A stretch of 21,436 nt of DNA, from the IMG/VR virus record IMGVR_UViG_3300025417_000106, positions 1 through 21,436 of that record; one strand, written 5' to 3'. The notes beneath the pieces were generated by a model that searched no databases, was not told where the DNA came from, and saw only the letters and a list, made by a program, of their open reading frames with translations. Positions 13,221 through 20,254 of this stretch are shown piece by piece. Position 1 is the stretch's first letter; the number at the start of each line of letters is the position of its first letter. Origin of the DNA: a virus. The translations under genes and the position numbers were made by a program.

Positions 13221-13997
13221 ATGAATACATACGAACGAATCAAAGCACACATTGCAAACCATGCATACAAGAAAGGCCAACACAAAGGCGACGCCCCTGC
13301 GGGTGATCGACGCATGACCCACTTACGATTAGTTGACCGAGGCGACCATGTGGTTGTGCATATGTGGCGTACCGATATTGTGCGGGCATACCCTGACGGC
13401 AAGCTGGTGATTGACTGCGATGGATGGTTAGGCCATTCGACAACTAAGCTGCGTTTGGGCGAAGCCCTGCATAAGTTTGCGCACATGAATTACGACCGAG
13501 GCATCCCCCATACGCGTAGCGTGTTCAGTTACAACCAATCAGTTATGCGTGTAGGGGGCAAGCTGATTCGATACTACGATGGTGTCACGCTTCAAGAGCA
13601 AGGGGTGGGAGAGTTTACTGTCACGAGCGAATTGCGCCCGTTCGAGGCCAAGCGTATCAACAAAGCAGAATCAAAAGAACTTAGCGACGGCATCAAAGCA
13701 TCGGGGTTCAAGGATATGTTTAAGATTCTTCATGCCACATCACCCAAGCCAGAAGGGAACCATTTGAATAGCTATTCGTATCGAGACATAAACCTCATTG
13801 TTACCAATGCAGAGTATGCGGGTCGTTGGGCTGACATGGTTCAAGACCTAAGCTGGGAACGTATGTACAGACCCACCGCAAGCGGGTACGAATTAGTGTG
13901 GCACAAGTCACCTGCGGAGGAAGTACGGAAATTCATCATGAACAAACTAAAAGGGAGTATGTATGAAGTCGTAAAGACAACCGTATATGAAAAGTAA
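13221..13997 (+). CDS. Conserved phage hypothetical protein
   Basis: This 258-residue protein is preceded by a purine-rich ribosome binding site and a palindrome copy. Residues about 42-75 (DHVVVHMWRTDIVRAYPDGK, then GWLGHSTTKLRLGEAL) match a pattern I have seen in phage proteins with a small beta domain carrying 'TD...YPDG...GW...T...R'. The central part and C-terminus (SPAEEVRKFIMNKLKGSMYE) are unremarkable. No catalytic motif is seen. It precedes the ATPase gene by 83 bases, the largest gap in this operon, which holds another palindrome. Function unknown. Confidence 0.8.
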   Translation: MNTYERIKAHIANHAYKKGQHKGDAPAGDRRMTHLRLVDRGDHVVVHMWRTDIVRAYPDGKLVIDCDGWLGHSTTKLRLGEALHKFAHMNYDRGIPHTRSVFSYNQSVMRVGGKLIRYYDGVTLQEQGVGEFTVTSELRPFEAKRINKAESKELSDGIKASGFKDMFKILHATSPKPEGNHLNSYSYRDINLIVTNAEYAGRWADMVQDLSWERMYRPTASGYELVWHKSPAEEVRKFIMNKLKGSMYEVVKTTVYEK

Positions 13998-14030
13998 GCA
14001 ACCAGTAAGTAATCTAAATCACAATCAAAC

Positions 14031-14044
14031 TTCTAACGTTAGAA
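14031..14044. repeat. Dispersed palindrome, copy 10 (exact, intergenic)
   Basis: Exact copy 36 bases before the ATPase start. Together with its flanks it matches 17267-17289 over 23 bp (14027-14049). The bases that follow (GAACTAATC) recur just before the ATPase ATG. Confidence 0.9.
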
Positions 14045-14080
14045 CTAATCACGAAAGCAGTTATCTGCAAGGAACTAATC

Positions 14081-15145
14081 ATGAACACAATCACTTTAGC
14101 CCAAGCTTCTACACTCGTCCGTACCATCGGTTCTTCAAATACCATCCTCATGCGGGGTCAGCCGGGGATTGGCAAATCATCCATCCTCAACACCTTGGCT
14201 CGTGAACTGCCCGACTATGCGATGTGCTACATCGACGTAGCCAACCTTGACCTTGGTGACTTGGGTATGCCTGTGATCGACCGAGATACCATGACGACTG
14301 CATATGCACCGAACACTCGATTCGGTGTGGGGCGTAATCAAAACAAGCCTGTCGTGCTGATGCTCGACGAGCTGGGCAAGGCGTCGCGCCCTGTGCTGAA
14401 TATGTTGTTGCCTGTTATCTTAGAACATCGCATCGGTGACGTACCCCTGCCAACAGGTAGCATTGTGTTCGGTACTACTAACTTAGATACCGATGGTGTG
14501 GGCGACAACATCCCAGCCCATGCATACAACCGCATGACCGTGGTGAACATTGCAAACCCAACAGTAGACGAGTGGCTGAACTGGGCGTCGAACAACGACA
14601 TTGCACCTGAGGTTATGGCGTTTGCTAAACAGTATCCACAAGTCTTCGACTGCTATGCAGACAGCGACAAGGACACCAAGAACCCCTATATCTTTAACCC
14701 AATGAACGGCAACGTTCGTGCGTTCTGTTCTCCACGTTCACTCGCTAAGGCATCTAACATCGTGAAGCAACGTGACATCTTGGGCAGCGCAACGCTGACT
14801 GCATTGATCGGTACGGTGGGCGAGGCGGCGGCACGAGACATGGAGGCATTGATTCACTTGGCCGACCAGTTGCCCCTGTTCGAGAACATTGTGCGTGACC
14901 CTGCGAATACCAAACTGCCGGACGGTGCGGGTGCTATGTTTATCTTGGCGTTCATGTTGGCAGGTCGTGTGAACAAGGACTCAATCGACAGCGTGATGGA
15001 ATACATGGAACGTGTGGCTAGGGTTTCGTTCGAGGCTCATGCATTGTTCATGACGACTGTGTGCAGTAACCCCAGCAAGGTAAGCATGGCGTGTATGAAT
15101 AAGAAGTTCACAACACAAGCGGCCAAGCTGGGCAAATACTTCTAA
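14081..15145 (+). CDS. MoxR-like AAA+ ATPase (CobS-like)
   Basis: This 354-residue protein has a Walker A GQPGIGKSS at 26-34, Walker B VVLMLDELGKA at 91-101, a sensor-1 GTTNLDTD near 131-138, and a downstream SPRSLAKAS resembling sensor 2. The 'LDELGKAS.PVLNMLLPVI' helix and the insert order fit the MoxR/RavA/CobS group, which act as unfoldase or metal-insertion chaperones together with VWA proteins. Such a VWA protein is encoded two genes downstream. The ribosome binding site is AAGGAA. The stop codon TAA lies inside a palindrome copy. The substrate is unknown; modification of a host or phage protein complex is inferred. Confidence 0.88.
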   Translation: MNTITLAQASTLVRTIGSSNTILMRGQPGIGKSSILNTLARELPDYAMCYIDVANLDLGDLGMPVIDRDTMTTAYAPNTRFGVGRNQNKPVVLMLDELGKASRPVLNMLLPVILEHRIGDVPLPTGSIVFGTTNLDTDGVGDNIPAHAYNRMTVVNIANPTVDEWLNWASNNDIAPEVMAFAKQYPQVFDCYADSDKDTKNPYIFNPMNGNVRAFCSPRSLAKASNIVKQRDILGSATLTALIGTVGEAAARDMEALIHLADQLPLFENIVRDPANTKLPDGAGAMFILAFMLAGRVNKDSIDSVMEYMERVARVSFEAHALFMTTVCSNPSKVSMACMNKKFTTQAAKLGKYF

Positions 15146-15153
15146 CGTTAGAA
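15140..15153. repeat. Dispersed palindrome, copy 11 (exact, 18-bp form, contains a stop codon)
   Basis: Exact core with AC/GT flanks. It supplies the last Phe codon and TAA stop of the ATPase gene (TTC TAA) and ends 3 bases before the next ATG. Confidence 0.9.
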
Positions 15154-15156
15154 GTT

Positions 15157-15390
15157 ATGGATAAATGGAAGCCCATAGATGGGTGGGATATAGAGCAGAT
15201 GCCATTCGATAACTACATGGTTATCAAGCTACTAGCCGACCCAGTAACAAAACGTATAGCGTTTATCGCTGTGCCTACATCGTACAGCGCACACACTCTT
15301 GAAGGTATGGAAATCCTAGCGACTGACCTAACTAAAGAAGAAGCTGTGGGCATGGCGAAACTATTTAACACAAGTAACCGGAGTGAGTAA
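15157..15390 (+). CDS. Small protein between ATPase and VWA genes
   Basis: This 77-residue soluble protein has a WKPIDGWDIEQMPFDNYMVI N-terminus, a beta-rich middle, and a helical end with TKEEAVGMAKLFNTS. The end weakly resembles the C-terminal helix of the 11444/11664 pair. The usual ribosome binding site position is occupied by the palindrome, giving only a weak AGAAG, so initiation may depend on coupling to the ATPase gene or be modulated by whatever binds the site. The stop and next start overlap (TAATG). Function unknown. Confidence 0.7.
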   Translation: MDKWKPIDGWDIEQMPFDNYMVIKLLADPVTKRIAFIAVPTSYSAHTLEGMEILATDLTKEEAVGMAKLFNTSNRSE

Positions 15391-16562
15391 TGAATACAGA
15401 AGATCGAATCAAGAAGGCGCACATTGCGATCATGCAACACAAGGAGTTCTGTGCGTTCTCAGGCATCCTAGCCTGTGGCAAAGTGAAGGTAACCGAGGAC
15501 ATACCGACTGCGTGTACCAATGGCTGGGACGTTCTATACAACCCCAAGTTCATCGAGGAACACATGAAGACCGACCCAGAGTTGCGGTTCTTAATCTTGC
15601 ACGAGGCAATGCACAAAGCCTATCGGCACATCACGGTGTGGAAATCCCTGCATGAGCAAGACCCACATCTTGCAAACGTATCGGCAGACTACTTCGTGAA
15701 CCTTGCATTAGAAGATACAGACAAGGGCAATGGCTTCGTCACGATGCCCAAGCTAGGCATACAACCAGACTCTAAGTATCGGGGCTGGTCGGTTAAACAA
15801 ATCTTCGATGACTTGCAACAGCAACAAGACGAGGACGACAACGGGCAAGGTGACGGCGAGGGCGATGGGTTTGATGAGCATGATTGGGATGGTGGTGAGC
15901 AAGTCGATGCAGCCAAGGAATCCGAACGTGCCAACGAAATCCAACGTGCCATTCGTCAAGGCGAGATCATGCGTAAGAAGTTGCAAGGTAAGGGCGCGGG
16001 TAGTAGCGATGGTGTGTTCGGTGATCTACTGCAACCCAAGGTTGATTGGCGCAAGGTACTGCGTGAGTTCATTACCGAAACTTGTGCAGGTAACGATGAA
16101 TCGACTTGGCGCAAACCTAACCGTAGGTACTTGGGCATGGACATCTATATGCCCAGCATGATTAGCAACAAGATCAACGAGCTGGTGATTGGCTTCGATA
16201 CATCAGGCTCATGCTTCGGTGGGTATGAAATGGCGCGGTTCGTTTCGGAGATTAAAACTATCATCGAGCAAGTCAAGCCAAGCAAAACTCATATTTTGTA
16301 CTGGGACTCAGAAGTCGCAGGTCATCAGACTTTCGAGGATGGGCAGTTCGCTGTTCAAGACTTGAAGCCCAAAGGTGGCGGCGGCACAGACGGTAGCGTG
16401 TTGTTTGATTACTTGCGTGAGAAAGCTATTCGTCCTAATGCGATCGTGCAGTTTAGCGATGGGTATGTAGGCGACTGGGGGCACACCGATGTGCCAACAC
16501 TCTGGGCACTAACTTCTAACGTTAGAAGTCCATTCGGAATCACTATTAACTTGGAGGACTAA
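15390..16562 (+). CDS. Metallopeptidase-like / VWA-domain protein (DUF2201-type)
   Basis: The 390-residue protein has an N-terminal zincin-like domain with HEAMHKAYRH (HExxH at 71-75). An acidic, glutamine- and glycine-rich linker follows (143-170). The C-terminal VWA domain has a full MIDAS: DTSGS (270-274), the GGGGTD loop (329-334) and FSDGY (355-359). This is the DUF2201/VWA-like architecture that pairs with MoxR-type ATPases, as in CobS-CobT or RavA-ViaA systems. The VWA domain would bind the ATPase or substrate through a metal. A palindrome copy encodes TSNVRS (375-380), near the end. The start overlaps the previous stop. Confidence 0.88.
   Translation: MNTEDRIKKAHIAIMQHKEFCAFSGILACGKVKVTEDIPTACTNGWDVLYNPKFIEEHMKTDPELRFLILHEAMHKAYRHITVWKSLHEQDPHLANVSADYFVNLALEDTDKGNGFVTMPKLGIQPDSKYRGWSVKQIFDDLQQQQDEDDNGQGDGEGDGFDEHDWDGGEQVDAAKESERANEIQRAIRQGEIMRKKLQGKGAGSSDGVFGDLLQPKVDWRKVLREFITETCAGNDESTWRKPNRRYLGMDIYMPSMISNKINELVIGFDTSGSCFGGYEMARFVSEIKTIIEQVKPSKTHILYWDSEVAGHQTFEDGQFAVQDLKPKGGGGTDGSVLFDYLREKAIRPNAIVQFSDGYVGDWGHTDVPTLWALTSNVRSPFGITINLED
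16514..16527. repeat. Dispersed palindrome, copy 12 (exact, 18-bp form, coding)
   Basis: Exact core with AC/GT flanks, read as S-N-V-R in the last 16 residues of the VWA protein, 37 bases before the 16565 start. Confidence 0.9.
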
Positions 16563-16564
16563 TC

Positions 16565-16948
16565 ATGGGATACAGAAGTCAAGTGTCATGCGTCATTTAC
16601 CCAACCGAACGCCATCGGGATGTGGGTGAGGAACGCTACGACTTAATCAAAACTCTAATGAACACGCAGTTCAAGGATGTCATGGACTATTGGAGTGACA
16701 ACTACTTTGTCTGGTATGACCACAAGAAAGTGTTGGAGTTCACGGCTAGTGATATCAAGTGGTACGACGGGTATCCTGAAATACAGCGGTTCAACGAGAT
16801 GCGGGAGTTTTTTGAGAATGAACTTAACGAGCAGATAAGCGTTGAGTTTGCCCGCATCGGTGAGGAGTACAACGACATAGACATTGAATGTTCTGCCTAC
16901 GCAGAGAACTTACTGAACATAAACCGATCAATTGAAACAGATTTTTAA
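16565..16948 (+). CDS. Conserved small phage protein (MGYRSQV type)
   Basis: This 127-residue acidic protein begins MGYRSQVSCVIYPTE, the start of a family of phage hypothetical proteins usually written MGYRS-[DQ]-V. A later VLEFTASDIKWYDGYPEIQR segment also fits that family, in which a tryptophan-tyrosine patch follows a beta strand. The ribosome binding site GGAGG precedes the ATG by 7 bases. No catalytic motif is apparent. Function unknown. Confidence 0.8.
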   Translation: MGYRSQVSCVIYPTERHRDVGEERYDLIKTLMNTQFKDVMDYWSDNYFVWYDHKKVLEFTASDIKWYDGYPEIQRFNEMREFFENELNEQISVEFARIGEEYNDIDIECSAYAENLLNINRSIETDF

Positions 16949-16957
16949 GGGGTAACC

Positions 16958-17260
16958 ATGAAACTATTTAAAACACTCAAAAACTATTTTGACCTGAAGC
17001 AGGATATTAAAAATATGCAGTCTGCCATACGAGCGCCGCTTGTTAGTAAAGGTATTTCGGACACCAGAATGGACTCACTCGACACAGACCCGCATCTCAT
17101 TGTGCAGCTTGTTTCTGCGGTAAACGGCAAACTACTGCAATACCGCAAGCGTGACGTAGTGCACGACAGGTGGTTTACCCATGTGTATATCGTGCGGCCT
17201 GATGAATCCTTGGCCGATGCAATCGCAACTATTCTTGTAATCGCTGGAGAGCAATCATGA
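16958..17260 (+). CDS. Hypothetical protein
   Basis: This 100-residue protein has a basic helical N-terminus (KLFKTLKNYFDLKQDIKNM) and a mixed C-terminal domain that closes with ESLADAIATILVIAGEQ. A strong AAGGGG precedes the ATG. Its stop overlaps the start of the next gene (ATGA), so the two are coupled. No family is recognised. The N-terminal helix could be amphipathic or coiled coil. Confidence 0.75.
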   Translation: MKLFKTLKNYFDLKQDIKNMQSAIRAPLVSKGISDTRMDSLDTDPHLIVQLVSAVNGKLLQYRKRDVVHDRWFTHVYIVRPDESLADAIATILVIAGEQS

Positions 17261-18171
17261 ATTACGAAACTTCTAACGTTAGAACTAATACAGTAGCAGG
17301 TGTGGCACGGAGTGCGATGCTGGTGGACTTGAACATCTCAGTGTATTCAGGTCGCAAGCAGGACAAATCAACTCAGGCCGAGGTGACGAGTGCCAAGGGC
17401 TCAGGCTCTAAGAAGGCGGCGTCTGTATATAAAAATTTGTTTGCTGAGTGCAAAGAGTTGGAGAACATCACCAAGTTCCAAGCAAGGGCTCGGGCTGAAC
17501 ATTACCGCATGACTCTGCCGTGGAATGACCACGGTGCACGACTGCTACCTACCATCTCGCTGATGGATTACCAAAAGACTATGGGTCGGTTCCGCTCTGA
17601 GTTTGATCTGCTGGTCGAGGCGTTCTTGGACAAGTACGACACATTGGTAGCGGCGGCGGCGTTTCAGCTTGGCACTCTGTTTGATCGGGGCGAATACCTG
17701 ACACGCAATCAAGTAGCACAACGGTTCCGCATGGACTCTAGCTTCACGCCACTGCCAACGGCAGGGGACTTTCGTTTAGATGTTGAGAGTACGGTGCAAC
17801 GTGAACTCGTAGAGCAATACGAACGCAAGCTAGAAGAACAGTTAACTCAGGCTAATCGTGATGCATGGGATAGGTTGCACACAGCGTTGACTAAGCTGAG
17901 TGACCGGCTGGTGGTTGAGGAAGATGGTAAGAAGCGTGTGTTCCACGACACGTTGGTAACTGGTGCGGTTGATCTGTGCGAGTTGTTGACTGCGATGAAC
18001 ATTACAAAAGACCCTCAGCTTGAGTCAGCTCGGCGTCAGCTTGAGGCCGTACTATCCGGTGTAACACCTAAAGAACTGCGGGAAGAAGATGGCACACGGG
18101 TACTTACAAAACAAAAGGTTGATGCGATCCTTGATGCTTTCGACTGGGGGGAGGAGGCTGATGTCGAATAA
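17257..18171 (+). CDS. Third protein of the ATPase-VWA module (DUF3150-like)
   Basis: This 304-residue, mostly helical protein has LVDLNISVYSGRKQDKSTQA near its start, then AECKELENITKFQARARAEH and later VESTVQRELVEQYERKLEEQ. The layout resembles DUF3150-type proteins, often encoded with a MoxR/CobS ATPase and a CobT-like VWA protein on phages and mobile elements. I infer it is the partner or substrate adaptor of that pair. A palindrome read as SNVR lies at residues 6-9, so the extreme N-terminus is shaped by the site. The ribosome binding site is GGAGAG. Family match is by memory and moderately sure. Confidence 0.6.
   Translation: MNYETSNVRTNTVAGVARSAMLVDLNISVYSGRKQDKSTQAEVTSAKGSGSKKAASVYKNLFAECKELENITKFQARARAEHYRMTLPWNDHGARLLPTISLMDYQKTMGRFRSEFDLLVEAFLDKYDTLVAAAAFQLGTLFDRGEYLTRNQVAQRFRMDSSFTPLPTAGDFRLDVESTVQRELVEQYERKLEEQLTQANRDAWDRLHTALTKLSDRLVVEEDGKKRVFHDTLVTGAVDLCELLTAMNITKDPQLESARRQLEAVLSGVTPKELREEDGTRVLTKQKVDAILDAFDWGEEADVE
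17271..17284. repeat. Dispersed palindrome, copy 13 (exact, coding)
   Basis: Exact copy 14 bases after the A of the start codon of the DUF3150-like gene, read as S-N-V-R. With flanks it is identical over 23 bp to 14027-14049. Confidence 0.9.
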
Positions 18172-18562
18172 ATTATTGTCAGTAGACTTGGTAGCTAAAG
18201 AAGCACTTGCATTATTAGAAAGAGGTTTGCAGTACCAGTACACAGAGGAGGGTAGATTTTTGCGATGGGACAGAGACCGAACACACATGAATACATTTAT
18301 TGATACCGAACGTAGTGACCCTGATACCGAGTATCGCTATGAAGAACGTGAGGGTCATTACAGTTTGTCGCAATGGAGTGATGCAAAGACAGCCAAGCGA
18401 CACGGTGAAATTGCGGGGCGACCTGATTGGCTCGTCAACATCATAGACATGGCAAAGATTGGCGGGTATGCCCGCCGTATCATCCAACCACCACCAGACC
18501 TAATCGTTTGGTTTACGACCGACAGCAAGGGCAACCTTGTTAAATTTATTGAAATGGAATGA
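18161..18562 (+). CDS. Hypothetical protein
   Basis: I place the start at the ATG at 18161, not at an upstream in-frame codon, because a very strong GGGGGAGGAGG (18147-18156 region) lies just before it. The 133-residue product begins with helices (SVDLVAKEALALLERGLQYQ) and carries many charged residues. It ends with RRIIQPPPDLIVWFTTDSKG, a beta-like finish. It overlaps the preceding gene by 11 bases. No recognised family. Confidence 0.75.
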   Translation: MSNKLLSVDLVAKEALALLERGLQYQYTEEGRFLRWDRDRTHMNTFIDTERSDPDTEYRYEEREGHYSLSQWSDAKTAKRHGEIAGRPDWLVNIIDMAKIGGYARRIIQPPPDLIVWFTTDSKGNLVKFIEME

Positions 18563-18563
18563 C

Positions 18564-18740
18564 ATGACTTATGACCACTTAACAGATGAAGAACTATTGC
18601 GATACGCAGATGGGCAGACAGGTTTGATTAAAGCTTTGTCCGAACGACTAGAGATGCGTATGCGTGACGTTTACGAACTTGAACATCCAGACCAATTATC
18701 ACTTTTTGAGGATTGCAAAAATGGGAACATTACAGACTGA
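18564..18740 (+). CDS. Small acidic protein
   Basis: The ATG at 18564 directly follows the previous stop. The 58-residue product (TYDHLTDEELLRYADGQTGL and onward) is helical and acidic. The LTDEELLRYADG opening is common in short phage proteins of unknown role. It overlaps the next gene by 20 bases. Initiation probably depends on reinitiation, as only a weak GGA is upstream. Confidence 0.65.
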   Translation: MTYDHLTDEELLRYADGQTGLIKALSERLEMRMRDVYELEHPDQLSLFEDCKNGNITD

Positions 18741-19239
18741 ACTTGAACGCACCCTTGCTGAATGGGATAAACAAGACGAAGTTCTAACGTTAGAAGTTAC
18801 GGAACAACCAATGAATAAATCAAAACGCGAAACCACAGGTACTACACGTGCCACATTTAAGATGGTGGTAGACAACCCCGGCATGACTAAATCGCAGATC
18901 GTTGCGAAGCTAGAAGCTGCTGGGCACAAACGACAATCAACCTCAAGCCTCATCAGCGCATACGTTGGTTCAGGGGTATTTGTGCAGAAAGAGAATGGTG
19001 CGTTATTTTCAACCACGTCTGATTATGTGCCTAGCTCAAGCGCTTTTGCTACTGAACGAGCCGCCGCACAAACCCAACGTAGAGCCGCTAAGAAAGTGGC
19101 AACTGCCCCTACACAAGATGAACAAACGGTTTTGAAACTTCCACCTACAAAGCTAACTGCCGAGTATGTGCTGGACAACATCAGCTTCGGTGAGGGCGTG
19201 AAGTTATTTGAAACATTAACCCGTGCGTTTAGGGGATGA
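18721..19239 (+). CDS. Probable winged-helix DNA-binding protein
   Basis: The ATG at 18721 has GAGG about 9 bases upstream and is preferred over an earlier GTG. The 172-residue protein has an acidic N-terminus containing a palindrome-encoded LTLE. A region at about 44-100 (FKMVVDNPGMTKSQIVAKLE, then TSSLISAYVGSGVFVQKENG) reads like a winged helix: helix, helix-turn-helix, then beta wing. An Ala/Arg linker and a C-terminal segment (LTAEYVLDNISFGEGVKLFE) follow. It is the second candidate regulator of the palindrome family. By-eye fold assignment. Confidence 0.6.
   Translation: MGTLQTELERTLAEWDKQDEVLTLEVTEQPMNKSKRETTGTTRATFKMVVDNPGMTKSQIVAKLEAAGHKRQSTSSLISAYVGSGVFVQKENGALFSTTSDYVPSSSAFATERAAAQTQRRAAKKVATAPTQDEQTVLKLPPTKLTAEYVLDNISFGEGVKLFETLTRAFRG
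18782..18795. repeat. Dispersed palindrome, copy 14 (exact, coding; last copy)
   Basis: Exact copy read as L-T-L-E, 61 bases into the winged-helix-like gene. No further copy is seen in the remaining 2.6 kb. Confidence 0.9.
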
Positions 19240-19241
19240 AC

Positions 19242-19409
19242 ATGACACAAGTACCGTACTCAAAGATCAGTTACCCACCCAAGGACTTCGTATGGAAGTC
19301 GGGCAGTGACGTGCAGGCGCTATGGCGCAAGCATGGCTGGGTTCCCCCTAGCGAAACAATGACACCGCCCCCACCCGAGAAATACATCGAGATCAAGGGG
19401 AAGAAATGA
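19242..19409 (+). CDS. Small proline-rich protein
   Basis: A 55-residue frame with AGGGGA six bases before the ATG at 19242; its stop overlaps the next start (ATGA). The product contains YSKISYPPKDFVWKSGSDVQ, an LWRKHGWVPPSE segment and a PPPPEK stretch. It is short, but the tight junctions on both sides argue for a real gene. The 'W.KHGWVPPS' pattern is typical of short phage proteins of unknown role. Confidence 0.65.
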   Translation: MTQVPYSKISYPPKDFVWKSGSDVQALWRKHGWVPPSETMTPPPPEKYIEIKGKK

Positions 19410-19606
19410 CTGACGAAAAAATTATTGAAATAGCAAAAAAATGTGGTTGGGACAATCCAGCCACAAACATGGCCCCTTTATATGAGTTTGCCAAACTGGT
19501 AGCAGAGCATGAGCGTGAAAACTTCTGCGCCTTATTGCGCCAGATGCACGACAGCATCAGCCTGCAAAGTGACCCGACTGGGCTCAAGATAAGAGGTGAA
19601 GCATGA
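19406..19606 (+). CDS. Small MTDE...FAKLVA paralogue 1
   Basis: This 66-residue protein starts MTDEKIIEIAKKCG and contains FAKLVAEHERENF. It belongs to a family of three here (also 19603 and 21093) sharing an N-terminal helix, a variable middle and the FAKLVAxHE helix. Such proteins are frequent in freshwater phages and recall Ea22-like accessory genes. The DNA for the FAKLVA helix is nearly identical between copies. It overlaps neighbours by 4 bases on both sides. Function unknown. Confidence 0.75.
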   Translation: MTDEKIIEIAKKCGWDNPATNMAPLYEFAKLVAEHERENFCALLRQMHDSISLQSDPTGLKIRGEA

Positions 19607-19809
19607 CTGACGAACAGATCATTGAGATGGCTAGACAGGTTGGCATAAAACGGCGCACTGATAAGTTTTTCTCAGAATATTGTGACGGTATTTATGATGA
19701 TGATCTTAAAGCCTTTGCCAAACTGGTAGCACAGCATGAGCGTGGTAGAATGTGCGAACAATGTCAATGGAGTAAACATGAAAAAGCAGCGTGCAATGAA
19801 ACCAATTGA
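19603..19809 (+). CDS. Small MTDE...FAKLVA paralogue 2
   Basis: This 68-residue protein starts MTDEQIIEMARQVG and contains FAKLVAQHERGRM. A short tail follows with CEQCQWSKHEKAAC, which could bind a metal (CxxC...C). It differs from paralogue 1 mainly in the middle and tail, as if the conserved N-terminal unit had been joined to different ends. Its last 32 bases overlap the HNH gene in another frame, suggesting the HNH gene was inserted at, or captured, its 3' end. Confidence 0.75.
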   Translation: MTDEQIIEMARQVGIKRRTDKFFSEYCDGIYDDDLKAFAKLVAQHERGRMCEQCQWSKHEKAACNETN

Positions 19810-20254
19810 ACAAAGATTTTGGGAAAAGGTCAACAAAGAAACCGCCAATGGATGTTGGGAATGGAGCAGTGCCGTTAGGGGGAATGGTTACGGTGCTTTT
19901 TTTACGCACTTACTTAATGAGGGGCGTAAATGTCACGGGGCACATAGGTATTCATGGATGATGGTCAATGGGCCAATTCCTGAGGGCTTATGGGTACTAC
20001 ACAAATGTGATAACAGAATTTGTGTCAATCCAGATCATTTGTTTCTCGGAGACAGAACTGACAACATGCGTGATTGCGCTAAGAAAAAACGAGTTTGCAC
20101 AATAGGTCAATCAAATAAAACCCATTGCAAACGAGGACATGAATTCACGGAAAAGAACACAAAGTTAAACAAAATTGGTCATCGTAGTTGCAAGACTTGC
20201 ATTGCGATACGAGAAAAATTAGTACGCAAAACAGCAAGAGCAAAGCATGACTGA
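19778..20254 (+). CDS. HNH endonuclease (HNH_3 type)
   Basis: The ATG at 19778 with TGGAG upstream is preferred over an earlier GTG. The 158-residue protein carries the HNH core: HRYSWMMVNGPIPEGLWVLH, then KCDNRICVNPDHLFLG and N-M-R-D, matching the HNH_3 pattern. A C-terminal zinc-like segment follows (THCKRGHEFTEKN with SCKTC). This is like free-standing phage homing endonucleases that cut intronless target sites. The CKRGH motif echoes CKHGH of the partial gene at the left edge. It overlaps both neighbours. It is probably selfish or involved in packaging/recombination. Confidence 0.85.
   Translation: MKKQRAMKPIEQRFWEKVNKETANGCWEWSSAVRGNGYGAFFTHLLNEGRKCHGAHRYSWMMVNGPIPEGLWVLHKCDNRICVNPDHLFLGDRTDNMRDCAKKKRVCTIGQSNKTHCKRGHEFTEKNTKLNKIGHRSCKTCIAIREKLVRKTARAKHD

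Noticed and set aside
8981-18795. CRISPR array or MITE explanation for the palindromic repeats
   Set aside because: Spacing is irregular (hundreds of bases), repeats are only 14-18 bp, no spacers, cas genes, terminal inverted repeats or target duplications are seen.
8981-18795. Palindromes as Rho-independent terminators or RNA hairpins
   Set aside because: Stems are AT-rich with no T tract, several lie inside genes, one copy lies upstream of a promoter, and one variant breaks the outer pair. A DNA-level role fits better, though a 7-bp RNA hairpin at the 18-bp copies is not excluded.
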